From Anaerolineae bacterium (lineage in GTDB: Bacteria > Chloroflexota > Anaerolineae > Aggregatilineales > Phototrophicaceae), in contig JAJEBY010000016.1 of NCBI GenBank assembly GCA_022822305.1, positions 744,001 to 808,000 on the forward strand: a DNA stretch of 64,000 bases, written 5' to 3'. This document shows positions 9,510-19,245 of this stretch, one piece after another. A model generated the notes under the pieces. That model did not search any database. It was not told the DNA's origin and saw only the letters and a list, made by a program, of their open reading frames with translations. Each line of letters begins with the position of its first letter. The first letter of the stretch is position 1. Position numbers and translations under genes: made by a program.

Positions 9510-10212
9510 AGCCGCCTCTCACGTTTTGGCGCAGGTCTACTTCATCTTGGCTTTGCCGTTGCTATTGATGATCGGCGCGGCCCGGCTGGCGCTGACCCAT
9601 GAGTTTCTGAGATTCGAGTACACCAGGCCGGGCTTCCCCGCGGATGCTTACGGGCTGTCAATCCATGATCGCCTGGCGCTGGGCAACTTTGCCATCGATT
9701 TTCTCTTCAATGGCGAGGACATCGCTTATCTGGCCGAACTGCGCCTGCCGATCGACAAGTGTTGGCGGGCGCCTGCTGATGCGACGGATTGTACCATGTT
9801 CAATGAAAGCGAACTACGACACATGAGCGATGTCAAGGAGATCGCGAGCCTCGCCTTTTCGCTGACTGCGGGCTTGCTCATTGTGGCGCTATTGATTGTC
9901 GCAGCCGCGTGTCGATCACGGTGCTATCTCCGATCAGTTAATCGCGGCGTTTTCCTCGGTTGCGTGTTGACGCTTGGGCTGCTGGCGACTGCGTTGGTCT
10001 CGGTGACGGTTGCCTGGGATCGCATGTTTGACGCCTTTCACGAGCTGTTCTTCGCGGCAGGAACCTGGCGCTTCCCCTATTCAGATACCTTGATTCGTCT
10101 TTATCCGGAACAGCTATTCGTTGACGCCTCAATTCTGATTGCGGCGCTGATGACTGCCGGCGCCCTGGTTTTGCTCCTGATCAATGGGCGATTGACGAGG
10201 CTTCTTCCATAG
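9499..10212 (+). CDS. DUF1461/TIGR01906 integral membrane protein, Lit-like
   Basis: 237 aa from ATG 9499, which overlaps the preceding stop. It has four hydrophobic segments (about residues 10-28, 115-137, 150-172 and 205-230) and an extracytoplasmic loop. The diagnostic block is WDRMFDAFHELFFAAGTWRFPYSDTLIRLYPEQLF, the conserved core of DUF1461, plus an earlier conserved SIHDRLALGNFAIDFLF. The family includes Lit, a lipoprotein intramolecular transacylase of Firmicutes whose activity depends on conserved His residues; His occurs in both blocks here. Whether this protein makes lyso-lipoproteins is inference. The ORF-track start at 9412 lies inside the upstream gene. Confidence 0.8.
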   Translation: MNPKAASHVLAQVYFILALPLLLMIGAARLALTHEFLRFEYTRPGFPADAYGLSIHDRLALGNFAIDFLFNGEDIAYLAELRLPIDKCWRAPADATDCTMFNESELRHMSDVKEIASLAFSLTAGLLIVALLIVAAACRSRCYLRSVNRGVFLGCVLTLGLLATALVSVTVAWDRMFDAFHELFFAAGTWRFPYSDTLIRLYPEQLFVDASILIAALMTAGALVLLLINGRLTRLLP

Positions 10213-10377
10213 CCGTCATTTGTATCCGCGGCAAGGCGCTATCCATAGGCTAAACGTCAGCGCAGAGTGACACGATCGGCGAGGAGTTCAGCATTCTAAA
10301 ATGGGCAGCCGTGTACTAAGCTAATTGCGGAAAATCGCAAGAATACAATCCAGACCGCGAATGAAGGAGGGAAGAGC

Positions 10378-11385
10378 ATGTCGATTCGGGTTGGAATCAA
10401 CGGCTTCGGGCGCATTGGCAGGCAAGTACTAAAGGCCATTATGGAGCGCTATGCTGACGATATCGAAGTCGTGGCCTTCAACGACCTTGGCGACTTGGAC
10501 ACCATGGCGCACCTCTTTCGCTACGACTCCAATTACGGCGTGTACGACGGCAGCGTCGAGGTTGCGGACGGCGCATTGGTTGTCGATGGCAAGGAAATCG
10601 CGGCCTTATCGGAACGTGATCCGGAACAATTGCCTTGGGGCGCGCTGGGCGTCGACATCGTGATTGAAAGCACCGGCATCTTCCGCGACAAAGTCAGCGC
10701 TTCCAAACATATCACCGCCGGCGCCAAAAAGGTCATCATTTCCGCGCCCGCCAAAGGCGAGGACATCACTATCGTGCTTGGCGTCAACCAGGATCAGTAT
10801 GACCCGGCCAACCACACTGTCCTTTCCAATGCCTCTTGCACCACGAACTGTCTGGCGCCGCCGGCCAAAGTGGTGAACGACGCCTTCGGCATCAACCAGG
10901 GGTTCATGACCACGATCCACAGCTATACCAACGACCAGTCAATTCTGGATCTTCCGCACAAGGATTTGCGCCGGGCGCGGGCAGCAGCCGTGAATATGAT
11001 TCCCACCAGCACGGGCGCCGCGCAAGCGGTCGCGCTGGTCATCCCGGAATTGAAGGGCAAGTTTGACGGCATGGCCGTCCGCGTGCCGACCCCGACCGGA
11101 TCCCTGGTTGATATTGTGGCGTCAGTCGAGCGGACGCCTGACAGAGGCGAGCTGATAGACGCCTTCGAAGAAGCGGCAGCCGGTCCGATGAATGGTTACC
11201 TTGATGTTTCACACGAACCCTTGGTGCTTAGCGATTATGTCGGCAATCCTTATTCAAGCATCATTGACGCCTTGTCAACGGATGTCGCTGGCGACCTGGT
11301 CAAGGTCATCAGCTGGTACGACAATGAGTGGGGTTATTCTTGTCGCACGGCAGATTTGGCCAAATTCGTCGGGGAGCGCCTTTAG
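10378..11385 (+). CDS. gap: Type I glyceraldehyde-3-phosphate dehydrogenase
   Basis: 335 aa, full length. It has the NAD-binding start [17 protein letters not shown], the catalytic Cys in [12 protein letters not shown], and the catalytic His in [10 protein letters not shown]. The phosphate-binding region is [37 protein letters not shown]. It ends with [15 protein letters not shown]. It oxidises glyceraldehyde-3-phosphate to 1,3-bisphosphoglycerate in the cytoplasm. GAAGGAGGGAAG precedes the ATG, the strongest ribosome site in the window, consistent with high expression. It is followed by an intrinsic terminator and then pgk. A possible -10 (TACAAT, 10344-10349) lies upstream but has no good -35. 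Confidence 0.98.
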   Translation: MSIRVGINGFGRIGRQVLKAIMERYADDIEVVAFNDLGDLDTMAHLFRYDSNYGVYDGSVEVADGALVVDGKEIAALSERDPEQLPWGALGVDIVIESTGIFRDKVSASKHITAGAKKVIISAPAKGEDITIVLGVNQDQYDPANHTVLSNASCTTNCLAPPAKVVNDAFGINQGFMTTIHSYTNDQSILDLPHKDLRRARAAAVNMIPTSTGAAQAVALVIPELKGKFDGMAVRVPTPTGSLVDIVASVERTPDRGELIDAFEEAAAGPMNGYLDVSHEPLVLSDYVGNPYSSIIDALSTDVAGDLVKVISWYDNEWGYSCRTADLAKFVGERL

Positions 11386-11413
11386 GCGAGTTCAGCGCAT
11401 ATTTGGCATAAGG

Positions 11414-11438
11414 GCGAGGCTAACACCCTCGCTTTTTT
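11414..11438 (+). terminator. Intrinsic terminator between gap and pgk
   Basis: GCGAGG, a 7-nt loop (CTAACAC), CCTCGC, then TTTTTT. It begins 29 bp after the gap stop and ends 20 bp before pgk ATG. It probably sets gap expression above pgk by partial readthrough. Confidence 0.8.
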
Positions 11439-11458
11439 GATTACCCGGGAGCAATTGA

Positions 11459-12646
11459 ATGAACAAGTTAACCGTGCGCGACCAGAGTTTTTCCGGCAAG
11501 CGCGTCCTTATGCGCGTCGATTTCAATGTGCCTTTGGCGGGCACGGCAGTCACCGACGACACGCGGATACGGGCCGCGGCGCCAACGATCAAATTCATAT
11601 TGGAACAGAATCCACGCGCGGTCATATTGATGTCGCATTTGGGTCGTCCAAAAGGGCAGCGCATTTCCGAGCTGTCGCTGAAACCGGTCGCGCCGATCCT
11701 GGCAGAATTGTTGAACAGGGAAGTCGCGTTCGCAGACGATTGCATAGGCGACGCGGTCAGGCGTGAAATTGAGCGGCTGCCGGAGGCCGGCGTTATGCTG
11801 TTGGAGAATACGCGATTTCACGCGGGCGAAACCAGCAACGACCCGGCGTTTGCCGCATCCCTGGCGGCGCACGGCGATGTATTCGTGAACGACGCTTTTG
11901 GGACTGCTCATCGCGCGCACGCTTCCAACGTCGGGGTTTCAGCGCAGATGAAATCGGTCGCCGGGCTGCTGCTGGAAAAAGAGATCAATTATCTCTCGAC
12001 CGCCATTGAGCAGCCACAGCGGCCATTTGTCGCTATTCTTGGCGGCGCCAAAGTATCGGGAAAGATAGATGTTATTGGCGCTCTCTTAGACAAGGTCGAT
12101 AAGCTGCTGATCGGCGGTGGCATGGCGAACACTTTCTTTGCCGCGCAGGGTCGAGACATGGCGGATTCGCTCGTTGAGTCGGATGCCATCCCAATCGCGC
12201 ATGAATTGCTGGCGATCTCCGGCGAGAAGCTGGTTCTCCCTATCGATCAGCGCATCGCCAGCGCGTTCGACAACGATGCCGAGACCGGCGTTGTTGCCGC
12301 TGCGGATGATGTGCCGGAAGGCTGGCAGTCGCTGGATATCGGACCGCGAACGATCTTGGCGTTCAAAGATGAACTCGCTGACGCCAAGACTATCGTATGG
12401 AATGGCCCGATGGGCGTTTTCGAATTGCCTACTTTCGCCGTTGGGACGGTCGCTGTTGCGCAAGCGCTGGCCGATCTGACCAGCAAAGGGGCGACAACGA
12501 TCATCGGTGGCGGCGATTCGGCGGCGGCGGTGGAGCAAGCTGGACTGGCGGGATCTATGTCGCATATCTCGACCGGCGGCGGCGCAAGTCTCGAATTGCT
12601 GGAAGGTAAAACGCTGCCTGGGCTGGCCGCTTTGACCAGCAAATAG
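11459..12646 (+). CDS. pgk: Phosphoglycerate kinase
   Basis: 395 aa, the standard bacterial length. Substrate-binding blocks are RVDFNVPL, SHLGRPKG, LLENTRFHAGE and NDAFGTAHRAHAS. The nucleotide-binding end is VWNGPMGVFE and GGGDSAAAVEQAGL. It transfers phosphate from 1,3-bisphosphoglycerate to ADP. It lies between gap and tpiA as in many glycolytic clusters. GGGAG precedes the ATG by eight bases. After the stop there is a hairpin (CTTGTCG...CGACAAG, from 12647) without a U tract. Confidence 0.98.
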   Translation: MNKLTVRDQSFSGKRVLMRVDFNVPLAGTAVTDDTRIRAAAPTIKFILEQNPRAVILMSHLGRPKGQRISELSLKPVAPILAELLNREVAFADDCIGDAVRREIERLPEAGVMLLENTRFHAGETSNDPAFAASLAAHGDVFVNDAFGTAHRAHASNVGVSAQMKSVAGLLLEKEINYLSTAIEQPQRPFVAILGGAKVSGKIDVIGALLDKVDKLLIGGGMANTFFAAQGRDMADSLVESDAIPIAHELLAISGEKLVLPIDQRIASAFDNDAETGVVAAADDVPEGWQSLDIGPRTILAFKDELADAKTIVWNGPMGVFELPTFAVGTVAVAQALADLTSKGATTIIGGGDSAAAVEQAGLAGSMSHISTGGGASLELLEGKTLPGLAALTSK

Positions 12647-12756
12647 CTTGTCGATTCGCGTGGCCAGCGACAAGAATCAGCCGATTGATTGGCGCAAACC
12701 TCACATCCCCTATTAGAATGAAGATTACGGTCTGAAGGTGAAATGAAGGAGCCGCT

Positions 12757-13530
12757 ATGTCGAGAACACCAATCATTGCGGGAAACTGGAAAATGCACAA
12801 ATCGCCCAACGAGTCGGTTATGTTCGCATCAGAACTCGTCGAGCGAGTGGCGTCATTTGACAACGCTGAGCGGGTGATCGCCCCGACATTCTTGTCCATA
12901 TCCGGTGTTGCCGATGCCCTGCTCGGCACGCCGCTGCAGATCGCCGCGCAAGACGCGCATTGGGCAGATGCCGGCGCCTATACCTCGCAAGTGTCGGCGG
13001 AGATGCTGCGCGGATTCGTCAATTACGTGATTATCGGGCATTCAGAGCGGCGCGCTTATTTGCATGACTCCGATGAAGATGTGAACAAGAAAGCCAAGGC
13101 GATACTGGCGCATGGTCTTAAGCCGATTATCGCTGTGGGCGAGAGCCTGACGCAGAATGAAGCCGGCGAAACCGTGGCATTTGTGAGCGGCCAGGTGCGG
13201 GCGGCATTGGATGGGATCGTAGCTTCGGATATGGCCAAGGTCGTTATCGCCTACGAGCCGATTTGGGCGATCGGTACCGGGCTCAGCGCAAGCGGCGCGC
13301 AAGCCAATGATATCATCGCGTCTGCCGTGCGAACGACTGTTCGGCAGCTGTATGGCGATACCATCGCCGACGGGACTCGGATTCAATACGGCGGCAGCGT
13401 CAAACCATCGAACATGGAAGAATTCATGTCACAGCCGGATATTGATGGCGCGTTGGTCGGCGGCGCGTCCCTCAATGTCGATGACTTCACAGCGTTGATT
13501 GAAATCGCTTCGCGGGTCAAAGGGGATTGA
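12757..13530 (+). CDS. tpiA: Triosephosphate isomerase
   Basis: 257 aa TIM barrel. It has the N-terminal Lys in AGNWKMHK, the electrophilic His in IIGHSERRAYL, the catalytic Glu in AYEPIWAIGTG, and the phosphate loop in YGGSVKPSN and GALVGGASL. It interconverts dihydroxyacetone phosphate and glyceraldehyde-3-phosphate. AAGGAG precedes the ATG. A weak candidate promoter (TTGGCG at 12689, N16, TATTAG at 12711) lies in the 110-bp gap after pgk, so it may be read independently. Its 3' end overlaps the following membrane-protein frame by about 30 bp. Confidence 0.98.
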   Translation: MSRTPIIAGNWKMHKSPNESVMFASELVERVASFDNAERVIAPTFLSISGVADALLGTPLQIAAQDAHWADAGAYTSQVSAEMLRGFVNYVIIGHSERRAYLHDSDEDVNKKAKAILAHGLKPIIAVGESLTQNEAGETVAFVSGQVRAALDGIVASDMAKVVIAYEPIWAIGTGLSASGAQANDIIASAVRTTVRQLYGDTIADGTRIQYGGSVKPSNMEEFMSQPDIDGALVGGASLNVDDFTALIEIASRVKGD

Positions 13531-15151
13531 GCTGGCAGAACTGGACCTGTTTGCGCTTGCGCTGTTTGCCGGGCTGCTCGCCTTCATATTTCGGCGCAGC
13601 GAAAAGTGGATGCATCAACATGTCTTCAAGGTCGGTTGGTTGCTCAGTCGCAATAACAAGACCACCGTCATCTTCTACTACACTGCCTTTCTTCCCGGGG
13701 TGCTGCTGCATGAGTTGATCGCTTGGCTCATCGCGGGGGTTTGCAATGTGCGGGCGACGCGCGCCGTTCAGCTGCCACAGGAAGAACAGGTCGATGCCTT
13801 GCAGTTGGGATTCGTCCGCATCGCCAATGTCGTCCATCCCTTGAAGCGTTTGGTCATTGAACTTGTGCCGCTATGCGTTGCGCTGTCTGTAATCTGGCAT
13901 ATCGCCATTGACATTCTTGATTTGAGCAGCGCTTGGGCGATGGCGGCGTCAGGGAATCTGGACGATGTGTTTCTCGCTATCTCACGCGTGACCTCGACGG
14001 CCGATTTCTGGCTCTGGTTCTACCTTGCGTTCACCATCGCCAATACGATGATGCCGGATTTACCGGCCGCGCTCAAAGGGCGCAAAGGGCTATCACTAGC
14101 GATGGGCGCGGCGCTACTCGTTTCTATCGTCCTGGGCGTGGGCGATTTCCGCAGCTCGTTTATCACCGCAAGTGTGGAGAGTCTGTTGAGCAGCCTGACC
14201 ATCGTCCTGCTGGCGATCATGTGCGCCAACGTCGTCATGGTGTTGGGACTGGGTTCCATTGAAGCGACTATCGAACGCCTCACCGGACATAGCGCGACAT
14301 TCATTGATGGCAAGCTGACAACCCGTACTCGACAGGAAGCGCGGCAACTGCGAGAGACTGAGCAACGCCGTCGATCCCGCCAGCCGGCGCCGCCTGCCCC
14401 GGTCGCTCCGCCAAAGTCCATTTACGCCCTCCCCTTGCCCATTCCCGGTCCGCCAGGAATCGAGCCGGTCAGCCGGAACATTGCAGCGATTCTCGATTTG
14501 AAATCCAGCACAAGCGGGCAGCATCCCAGAGGATCCGAATCGGGCGCTGGTCGAGACAAGCCAAATGCAATGCGTGAAAAGACCTCGACCCCAAGATCCC
14601 GCGTGGCTGAAGAACAGCCGATTACAATTGTGCCGCCGCGCATGCTCGGCACAGCTGCGAATCCCTCAGACGAGAAGGCGGCAGAAAGCGCTCAATCTGC
14701 AGAGTTTCCAGGCGCGAACGAACCCGCGTTGGATACGCGTCACTTGAGCGATGAGCGCGCGCCCTTCGATCGCCCCTTCGCCGGTGAAGCCTTGGAGAGC
14801 TTCAATGACGATGAATCGCTAGCGTTGGACGCGCCAGATACAGGCTTTGCTCGGCCGTTTTCCGCGCCGCACGGTTCTTACACGTCAACAGAACGCCGCA
14901 CTGACTCGTCAGCCTTAGACCAGGATTCTTCTGCGACATCTGTTGAAGCCGAGAAAGTTGACGCCAAACCAGTCTCCACTACTGGCGACCGCCCGAGCGC
15001 AAGCACGAAACCTGTGCCAAAGCCGTCGCAAAAGTCGAATGCCAGCGGCAGAAACGCATCCAAGCCTGTTGAAGACGATGAGCTTCGTTATGAACCGTTA
15101 GATGGCGGTGAATTCTACGACTACGATGCGGCGGCCGATGATTCTTCGTAG
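13499..15151 (+). CDS. Polytopic membrane protein with M50-like but degenerate HExxH, acidic tail
   Basis: Up to 550 aa. The first half has about six hydrophobic helices. Helix 2 contains TAFLPGVLLHELIAWLIAG (residues 62-80), which resembles the LPG..HELSHWL zinc motif of site-2-protease-like membrane proteins, but the second His of HExxH is Ala, so zinc peptidase activity is doubtful. The second half (about residue 285 on) is a charged, Pro/Ser/Glu-rich, presumably disordered cytoplasmic tail with no recognisable domain. The start is uncertain: TTG at 13499 lies inside tpiA, and no good ATG or ribosome site follows the tpiA stop in frame. Its 3' end overlaps the convergent glycosyltransferase by 31 bp. 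Function unknown. Confidence 0.75.
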   Translation: MKSLRGSKGIELAELDLFALALFAGLLAFIFRRSEKWMHQHVFKVGWLLSRNNKTTVIFYYTAFLPGVLLHELIAWLIAGVCNVRATRAVQLPQEEQVDALQLGFVRIANVVHPLKRLVIELVPLCVALSVIWHIAIDILDLSSAWAMAASGNLDDVFLAISRVTSTADFWLWFYLAFTIANTMMPDLPAALKGRKGLSLAMGAALLVSIVLGVGDFRSSFITASVESLLSSLTIVLLAIMCANVVMVLGLGSIEATIERLTGHSATFIDGKLTTRTRQEARQLRETEQRRRSRQPAPPAPVAPPKSIYALPLPIPGPPGIEPVSRNIAAILDLKSSTSGQHPRGSESGAGRDKPNAMREKTSTPRSRVAEEQPITIVPPRMLGTAANPSDEKAAESAQSAEFPGANEPALDTRHLSDERAPFDRPFAGEALESFNDDESLALDAPDTGFARPFSAPHGSYTSTERRTDSSALDQDSSATSVEAEKVDAKPVSTTGDRPSASTKPVPKPSQKSNASGRNASKPVEDDELRYEPLDGGEFYDYDAAADDSS

Positions 15152-16194
15152 TCGTCGCGCAAGCGAGAGATGCGCGCCACCGTCAAGAACCCGATGGCAA
15201 TGCAGATCAGCATGACGATGAACGCGATGAACTTGAACAGCTGGCTATTGGTGACGAGCGTCAGGCAACCCAAGAAAGCGCAAAGCGAGTAGTAGCCGAG
15301 CGCGACTTGACGCGGCGTCAGAATGCCGGTGTCCAGCAGGCGAAAATGAAGATGACCGCGATCGCCGCGGAAGGGATTGGACCCCAGACGCAAGCGATTG
15401 ACCAGCTGCCAGCCCAAGTCCATCAACGGCAAACCCATGACCAGCAGGATCGTCGCCATCTTGGCGCCGCCGACAATGCTCAGCGCGCCCAGCACAAATC
15501 CGAGGTACCAGGCGCTGCCACCCAGATATATTCGCGCCGGGTAAAAATTATGCAGCAGAAAACCTAGCAGCGAGCCGGCGAGCGCAAGCGGCAGCAGGCT
15601 CACGCTGGTTTGCGGAGGATCCTGGCGGAAGGCGCTGTTGAGGAATAGCACCAGCGCGGCGATGAATGCGACGCCCGCCGCCAAGCCGTCAGCGCCGTCA
15701 AGCAGGTTCACGGTGTTCATCATCAGCACCAGCCAAAACACCGTGAGCGCGACAGTGACGATCGGCGACCAGGGATCTGTCTGGACGCCCGTCAGCGGAT
15801 TGTTGAAAAACTCGATGAAGATCTGAAACGCAATTGCGATGCCGGCGGCGCAGACTTGTGCAATGAATGCCTGGATATAGTTGAGATCGTACATGTCGTC
15901 AACGATGCCGACGACAAAGATTAATAGGCCGCCGATCAGAAGGCCGGTCAGACGGAATCCCTCGCCCGGATCGTGACGCGGTACCGGCAGCAACTGGGCG
16001 GCGAGCACAGCTATGCTGAATCCCGCGAAGATAGCTAGGCCACCGAGCTTGGGCATCGCGACGTGTTCTTGTCGGCGTCCGCCCGGGATTGAGGTGATGC
16101 CGAAGCGATGACTCAGAAGATTCGCTATCGGGATTACCAATAGCGATACGGCTAGCGCGAGGTTGAAAACGATGATAAACGCAAATGTATCCAA
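15121..16194 (-). CDS. WecA/MraY-family polyprenyl-phosphate sugar-1-phosphate transferase
   Basis: 357 aa with about ten hydrophobic helices. Family motifs in order: KLGGLAIFAGF, VGIVDDMYDLN (Asp pair for Mg2+), NTVNLLDGADGLAAG (catalytic DGxDG-like loop) and GDRGHLHFRLLDTG (the HxHH-type loop, HLHF here). Such enzymes load a sugar-1-phosphate, often GlcNAc-1-P, onto undecaprenyl phosphate at the inner face of the membrane to start a cell-wall or exopolysaccharide polymer. The sequence is closer to WecA/TagO than to MraY because of the HLHF loop, but the sugar is not decidable. TTG start, three bases after the upp stop, so it is probably co-transcribed with upp. Confidence 0.92.
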   Translation of the reverse strand: MDTFAFIIVFNLALAVSLLVIPIANLLSHRFGITSIPGGRRQEHVAMPKLGGLAIFAGFSIAVLAAQLLPVPRHDPGEGFRLTGLLIGGLLIFVVGIVDDMYDLNYIQAFIAQVCAAGIAIAFQIFIEFFNNPLTGVQTDPWSPIVTVALTVFWLVLMMNTVNLLDGADGLAAGVAFIAALVLFLNSAFRQDPPQTSVSLLPLALAGSLLGFLLHNFYPARIYLGGSAWYLGFVLGALSIVGGAKMATILLVMGLPLMDLGWQLVNRLRLGSNPFRGDRGHLHFRLLDTGILTPRQVALGYYSLCAFLGCLTLVTNSQLFKFIAFIVMLICIAIGFLTVARISRLRDDYEESSAAAS

Positions 16195-16197
16195 GAC

Positions 16198-16824
16198 TCA
16201 GGTTCCGAACATGCGATCACCGGCATCGCCCAGGCCGGGCACGATAAAGCCGATATCGTTGAGCCGCTCGTCCAACTCGCCCACGTGGATCGGCACGTCC
16301 GGATGCGCGGCGGAAAGCGCGGCAACGCCCTCCGGCGCGGCCAATATGCCCAGGAATTTTATCCGTCTGGCGCCCCAACGCTTCAATATATCCACCGTGG
16401 CCACGGACGATCCGCCGGTGGCGAGCATCGGATCCAATACCAGGCAAACCTGCACGGTCGGCTCGTCCGGGAGCTTGTTGTAGTACTGCACCGGGCGCAA
16501 GGTTTGCTCGTCGCGATACAAGCCGATGTGCCAGACTTGGACCGACGGCAGCAGCTCCTGGATGCCATCGACCAATCCCAAACCCGCGCGCAATACGGGC
16601 ACCAGTCCGATCACCTCATCGGCTTCCGAACCCTGCGCTTGGCCCATTGGCGTATTGACGGTTGTCGGCCGCAGGTGCAGATCTTGCGTCGCCTCATAAC
16701 AAAGGAGCAGCGCAAGCTCGCGCACGAGTTCACGGAATCGACGATGATCGGTGTTGATGTCGCGTAACATCGTCAGCTTGTGCTTGACCAGCGGATGCGA
16801 GGATACGTGCAACAGGTCGGTCAT
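16198..16824 (-). CDS. upp: Uracil phosphoribosyltransferase
   Basis: 208 aa, standard length. It converts uracil and PRPP to UMP (salvage). The PRPP loop is [19 protein letters not shown], the uracil-binding C-terminus is [16 protein letters not shown]-like ([16 protein letters not shown]), and [13 protein letters not shown] is the family signature. Divergent from ruvB, with 137 bp between starts, and followed closely by the phosphoglycosyltransferase gene. Confidence 0.97.
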   Translation of the reverse strand: MTDLLHVSSHPLVKHKLTMLRDINTDHRRFRELVRELALLLCYEATQDLHLRPTTVNTPMGQAQGSEADEVIGLVPVLRAGLGLVDGIQELLPSVQVWHIGLYRDEQTLRPVQYYNKLPDEPTVQVCLVLDPMLATGGSSVATVDILKRWGARRIKFLGILAAPEGVAALSAAHPDVPIHVGELDERLNDIGFIVPGLGDAGDRMFGT

Positions 16825-16899
16825 GACGGATGGAACCCTCCCTTCCGTACGCTATTGTTTATTAGTTTACGCGCGGGCGCCGCCGATGTAAAGCAAGCA

Positions 16900-16927
16900 T
16901 TGAATCGCCGGCCCTCTGGGCTATACT
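16900..16927 (+). promoter_or_regulatory. Promoter of ruvB-queA
   Basis: TTGAAT (16900-16905), 16 bp, TATACT (16922-16927), about 35 bp before the ruvB ATG. It lies in the divergent upp/ruvB gap. Confidence 0.5.
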
Positions 16928-16961
16928 TCCGCGTAGCGCTGCACTAAGAAACGAGATCTCG

Positions 16962-17993
16962 ATGCCCGATGATCAGCGAGTTATGAGCGGCGGGAAGACA
17001 ACCAGCGACCGCGATTCAATTGCTTTGCGGCCCAAGCGCCTGGCCGACATGGTCGGGCAAGATCGCTTGCGCGAGAATCTGAGCATCATCATCGACGCGG
17101 CGGCAGCGCGTGAAGAGCCGATCGACCACCTGCTCTTCTACGGTCCGCCCGGTCTCGGCAAAACCTCCCTGGCATACGTGATTTCGCACGAGGTCAATAC
17201 CAACATTCGGGTTACCGCGGGCCCGGCGATAGAGAGAGCCGGCGATTTGGCGGCTATTCTCACGCATCTCAAGAAGGGCGATATTCTCTTTATTGACGAG
17301 GTGCATCGCCTGGGCAAAGCCGTGGAGGAAATCTTGTATCCCGCGATGGAAGACTTCGTGCTGGATATCGTCATCGGCAAAGGGCCGGCCGCCAAGACAT
17401 TGCGCTTGAATCTTCCGCGCTTCACAGTCATCGGCGCAACCACACGGCTGGCGCTCCTGGCCGCCCCGCTGCGCGATCGATTCGGCGCTCGCTTCAGACT
17501 GGACTTCTACGATCAAGACGCAATGGAGCGCATTGTCCGGCGCGCGGCGGGGCTGCTCGATGTGGAGATCATACCCGAAGGCGTGATAGAAATCGCCAGA
17601 CGCGCTCGGGGCACGCCCCGGGTCGGATTGCGATTGCTGCGCCGCGTGCGCGACTTTGCGGAGGCGCGCGCCGATGGCATCATCACAGCCGAGGTCACTG
17701 CAAGCGCGCTGGAACTCATGGAAATCGACGAGTTGGGACTGGATGAACTTGACCGGCGCATCCTGAGCACGATCATAGTGAAGTTTGGCGGTGGACCGGT
17801 GGGACTGGATACGATTGCCGCCTCAATCAGCGAAGACAGCGCTACGATCATGGATGTTTACGAACCCTATCTGCTTCAGTTGGGTTTCATCGATCGCACG
17901 CCTCGCGGACGGACATGTACTGCTCACGCCTATAGCCATCTCGATATCCCGTTTCCCGACGAGGTCAGCTCGAACCAGCAACAGCTACTATGA
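16962..17993 (+). CDS. ruvB: Holliday junction branch-migration ATPase RuvB
   Basis: 343 aa. Walker A is [11 protein letters not shown], Walker B is LFIDEVHRL, sensor 1 is [18 protein letters not shown] (Arg finger region), and the C-terminal winged helix is [17 protein letters not shown]. As a hexameric motor it drives branch migration with RuvA. Here ruvB is separate from ruvC-ruvA (42.0 kb in this window) and paired with queA, whose ATG overlaps the ruvB TGA (ATGA). The annotated start has residues [12 protein letters not shown]; a second Met seven codons on is possible. Confidence 0.98.
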   Translation: MPDDQRVMSGGKTTSDRDSIALRPKRLADMVGQDRLRENLSIIIDAAAAREEPIDHLLFYGPPGLGKTSLAYVISHEVNTNIRVTAGPAIERAGDLAAILTHLKKGDILFIDEVHRLGKAVEEILYPAMEDFVLDIVIGKGPAAKTLRLNLPRFTVIGATTRLALLAAPLRDRFGARFRLDFYDQDAMERIVRRAAGLLDVEIIPEGVIEIARRARGTPRVGLRLLRRVRDFAEARADGIITAEVTASALELMEIDELGLDELDRRILSTIIVKFGGGPVGLDTIAASISEDSATIMDVYEPYLLQLGFIDRTPRGRTCTAHAYSHLDIPFPDEVSSNQQQLL

Positions 17994-19054
17994 AAGTCAG
18001 CGACTTCGACTACGAGCTGCCGGCACAATTCATCGCGCAGACACCGGCCGACCCTCGAGATTCATCGCGTCTGCTGCATCTCGATCGAGCGACCGGCGGC
18101 ATCCGTCATTTGCGATTTCGAGACGTCCTCCAATTGCTGCGGCCGGACGATGTGTTGGTCTTGAACAATACGCGGGTGATCAAAGCGCGGATTCGGGCGC
18201 GGAAAGCTACGACTGGCGGCAAAGCAGAGATCCTGCTCCTGCGAAGACTGGACGATCATCAATGGGACGCCTTGGTTCGAGGACGAAACCTCGGCGCGGG
18301 CGCGCGCCTGCGCATTGACGGCGCCAATATGTCGTGCACGATTCTCGGTCGCTTTGATCGAGGCAAAGCGCGCATCGCGTTCGAGCAGCCGATTGACGAA
18401 CTGTTGGACGAGCTGGGCGAGGTACCTCTGCCGCCATACATCCGGCAATCGCTCGCGGACGACGACAAGTATCAGACGGTATACGGCCAAGTGAAGGGGT
18501 CGGCTGCGGCGCCGACCGCGGGTCTGCACTTCACCGACGCGCTCCTCGAAGCCGTCCAGCAGCAAGGCGTCAAGCTGGCCTTTTGTACGCTGCATATTGG
18601 CTTGGACACCTTTCAGCCTGTCACCGTCGACAATATCGCCGAGCACAAGATTCACAGCGAGTACATCAAGCTCGGCGGGAATTCCGCGCGGATTATCAAT
18701 GACGGCAAGCTGCGGGGCGGTCGCGTGATTGCTGTAGGCACAACCTCGGCCAGGACATTGGAGAGCGCGGCAAGATGCTCGCGTGTGGACGCGCATGCGT
18801 GGACTCAGCAGCAGTTTGATTCGCGACCGGACATGGTCGAATCCTATGAGGGATTCACCGACTTGTTCATAACACCCGGCTATCAGTGGCGGATTGTTGA
18901 TGCGATGATCACCAACTTTCATCTGCCGCGTTCGACGCTCGTGATGATGCTGAGTGCCTTCGTGGGTCGAGAAGCATTGCTGAAAGCCTATGAAATTGCC
19001 AAGTCAGAAAACTATCGCTTTTATTCATTTGGCGATGCGATGGTTGTCACTTGA
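17990..19054 (+). CDS. queA: S-adenosylmethionine:tRNA ribosyltransferase-isomerase
   Basis: 354 aa. QueA transfers the ribosyl part of S-adenosylmethionine to preQ1 in tRNA during queuosine synthesis. Signature blocks: [107 protein letters not shown]. The start overlaps the ruvB stop by four bases, so translation is coupled. The ruvB-queA order is common across bacteria. Confidence 0.98.
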   Translation: MKVSDFDYELPAQFIAQTPADPRDSSRLLHLDRATGGIRHLRFRDVLQLLRPDDVLVLNNTRVIKARIRARKATTGGKAEILLLRRLDDHQWDALVRGRNLGAGARLRIDGANMSCTILGRFDRGKARIAFEQPIDELLDELGEVPLPPYIRQSLADDDKYQTVYGQVKGSAAAPTAGLHFTDALLEAVQQQGVKLAFCTLHIGLDTFQPVTVDNIAEHKIHSEYIKLGGNSARIINDGKLRGGRVIAVGTTSARTLESAARCSRVDAHAWTQQQFDSRPDMVESYEGFTDLFITPGYQWRIVDAMITNFHLPRSTLVMMLSAFVGREALLKAYEIAKSENYRFYSFGDAMVVT

Positions 19055-19097
19055 CCGGGACATCGCATAGACACGCCGGGATGCGACAAATCAACGC

Positions 19098-19127
19098 TTG
19101 ACCGGAGCGGCGATCGACCTGTATAAT
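19098..19127 (+). promoter_or_regulatory. Promoter of rplU-rpmA-rpmE
   Basis: TTGACC (19098-19103), 18 bp, TATAAT (19122-19127). It leaves a leader of about 110 nt before rplU ATG 19246. Ribosomal-protein leaders often carry a feedback site, but I see no structure I can name in this one. Confidence 0.7.
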
Positions 19128-19245
19128 GTCGGTTGCCCTGCCATCTTAAGTGGGGTATTTTGCTGTCAAACCAATTTTCCTCGCGAGCGAAGTCGAATTG
19201 GGCGTTTGCCGCGGAGAATTCAAGTGAAGATTGGAGAAGTCCATC

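Noticed and set aside
12647-12677. Hairpin CTTGTCG...CGACAAG after pgk as terminator
   Set aside because: No T tract follows and the loop is long.
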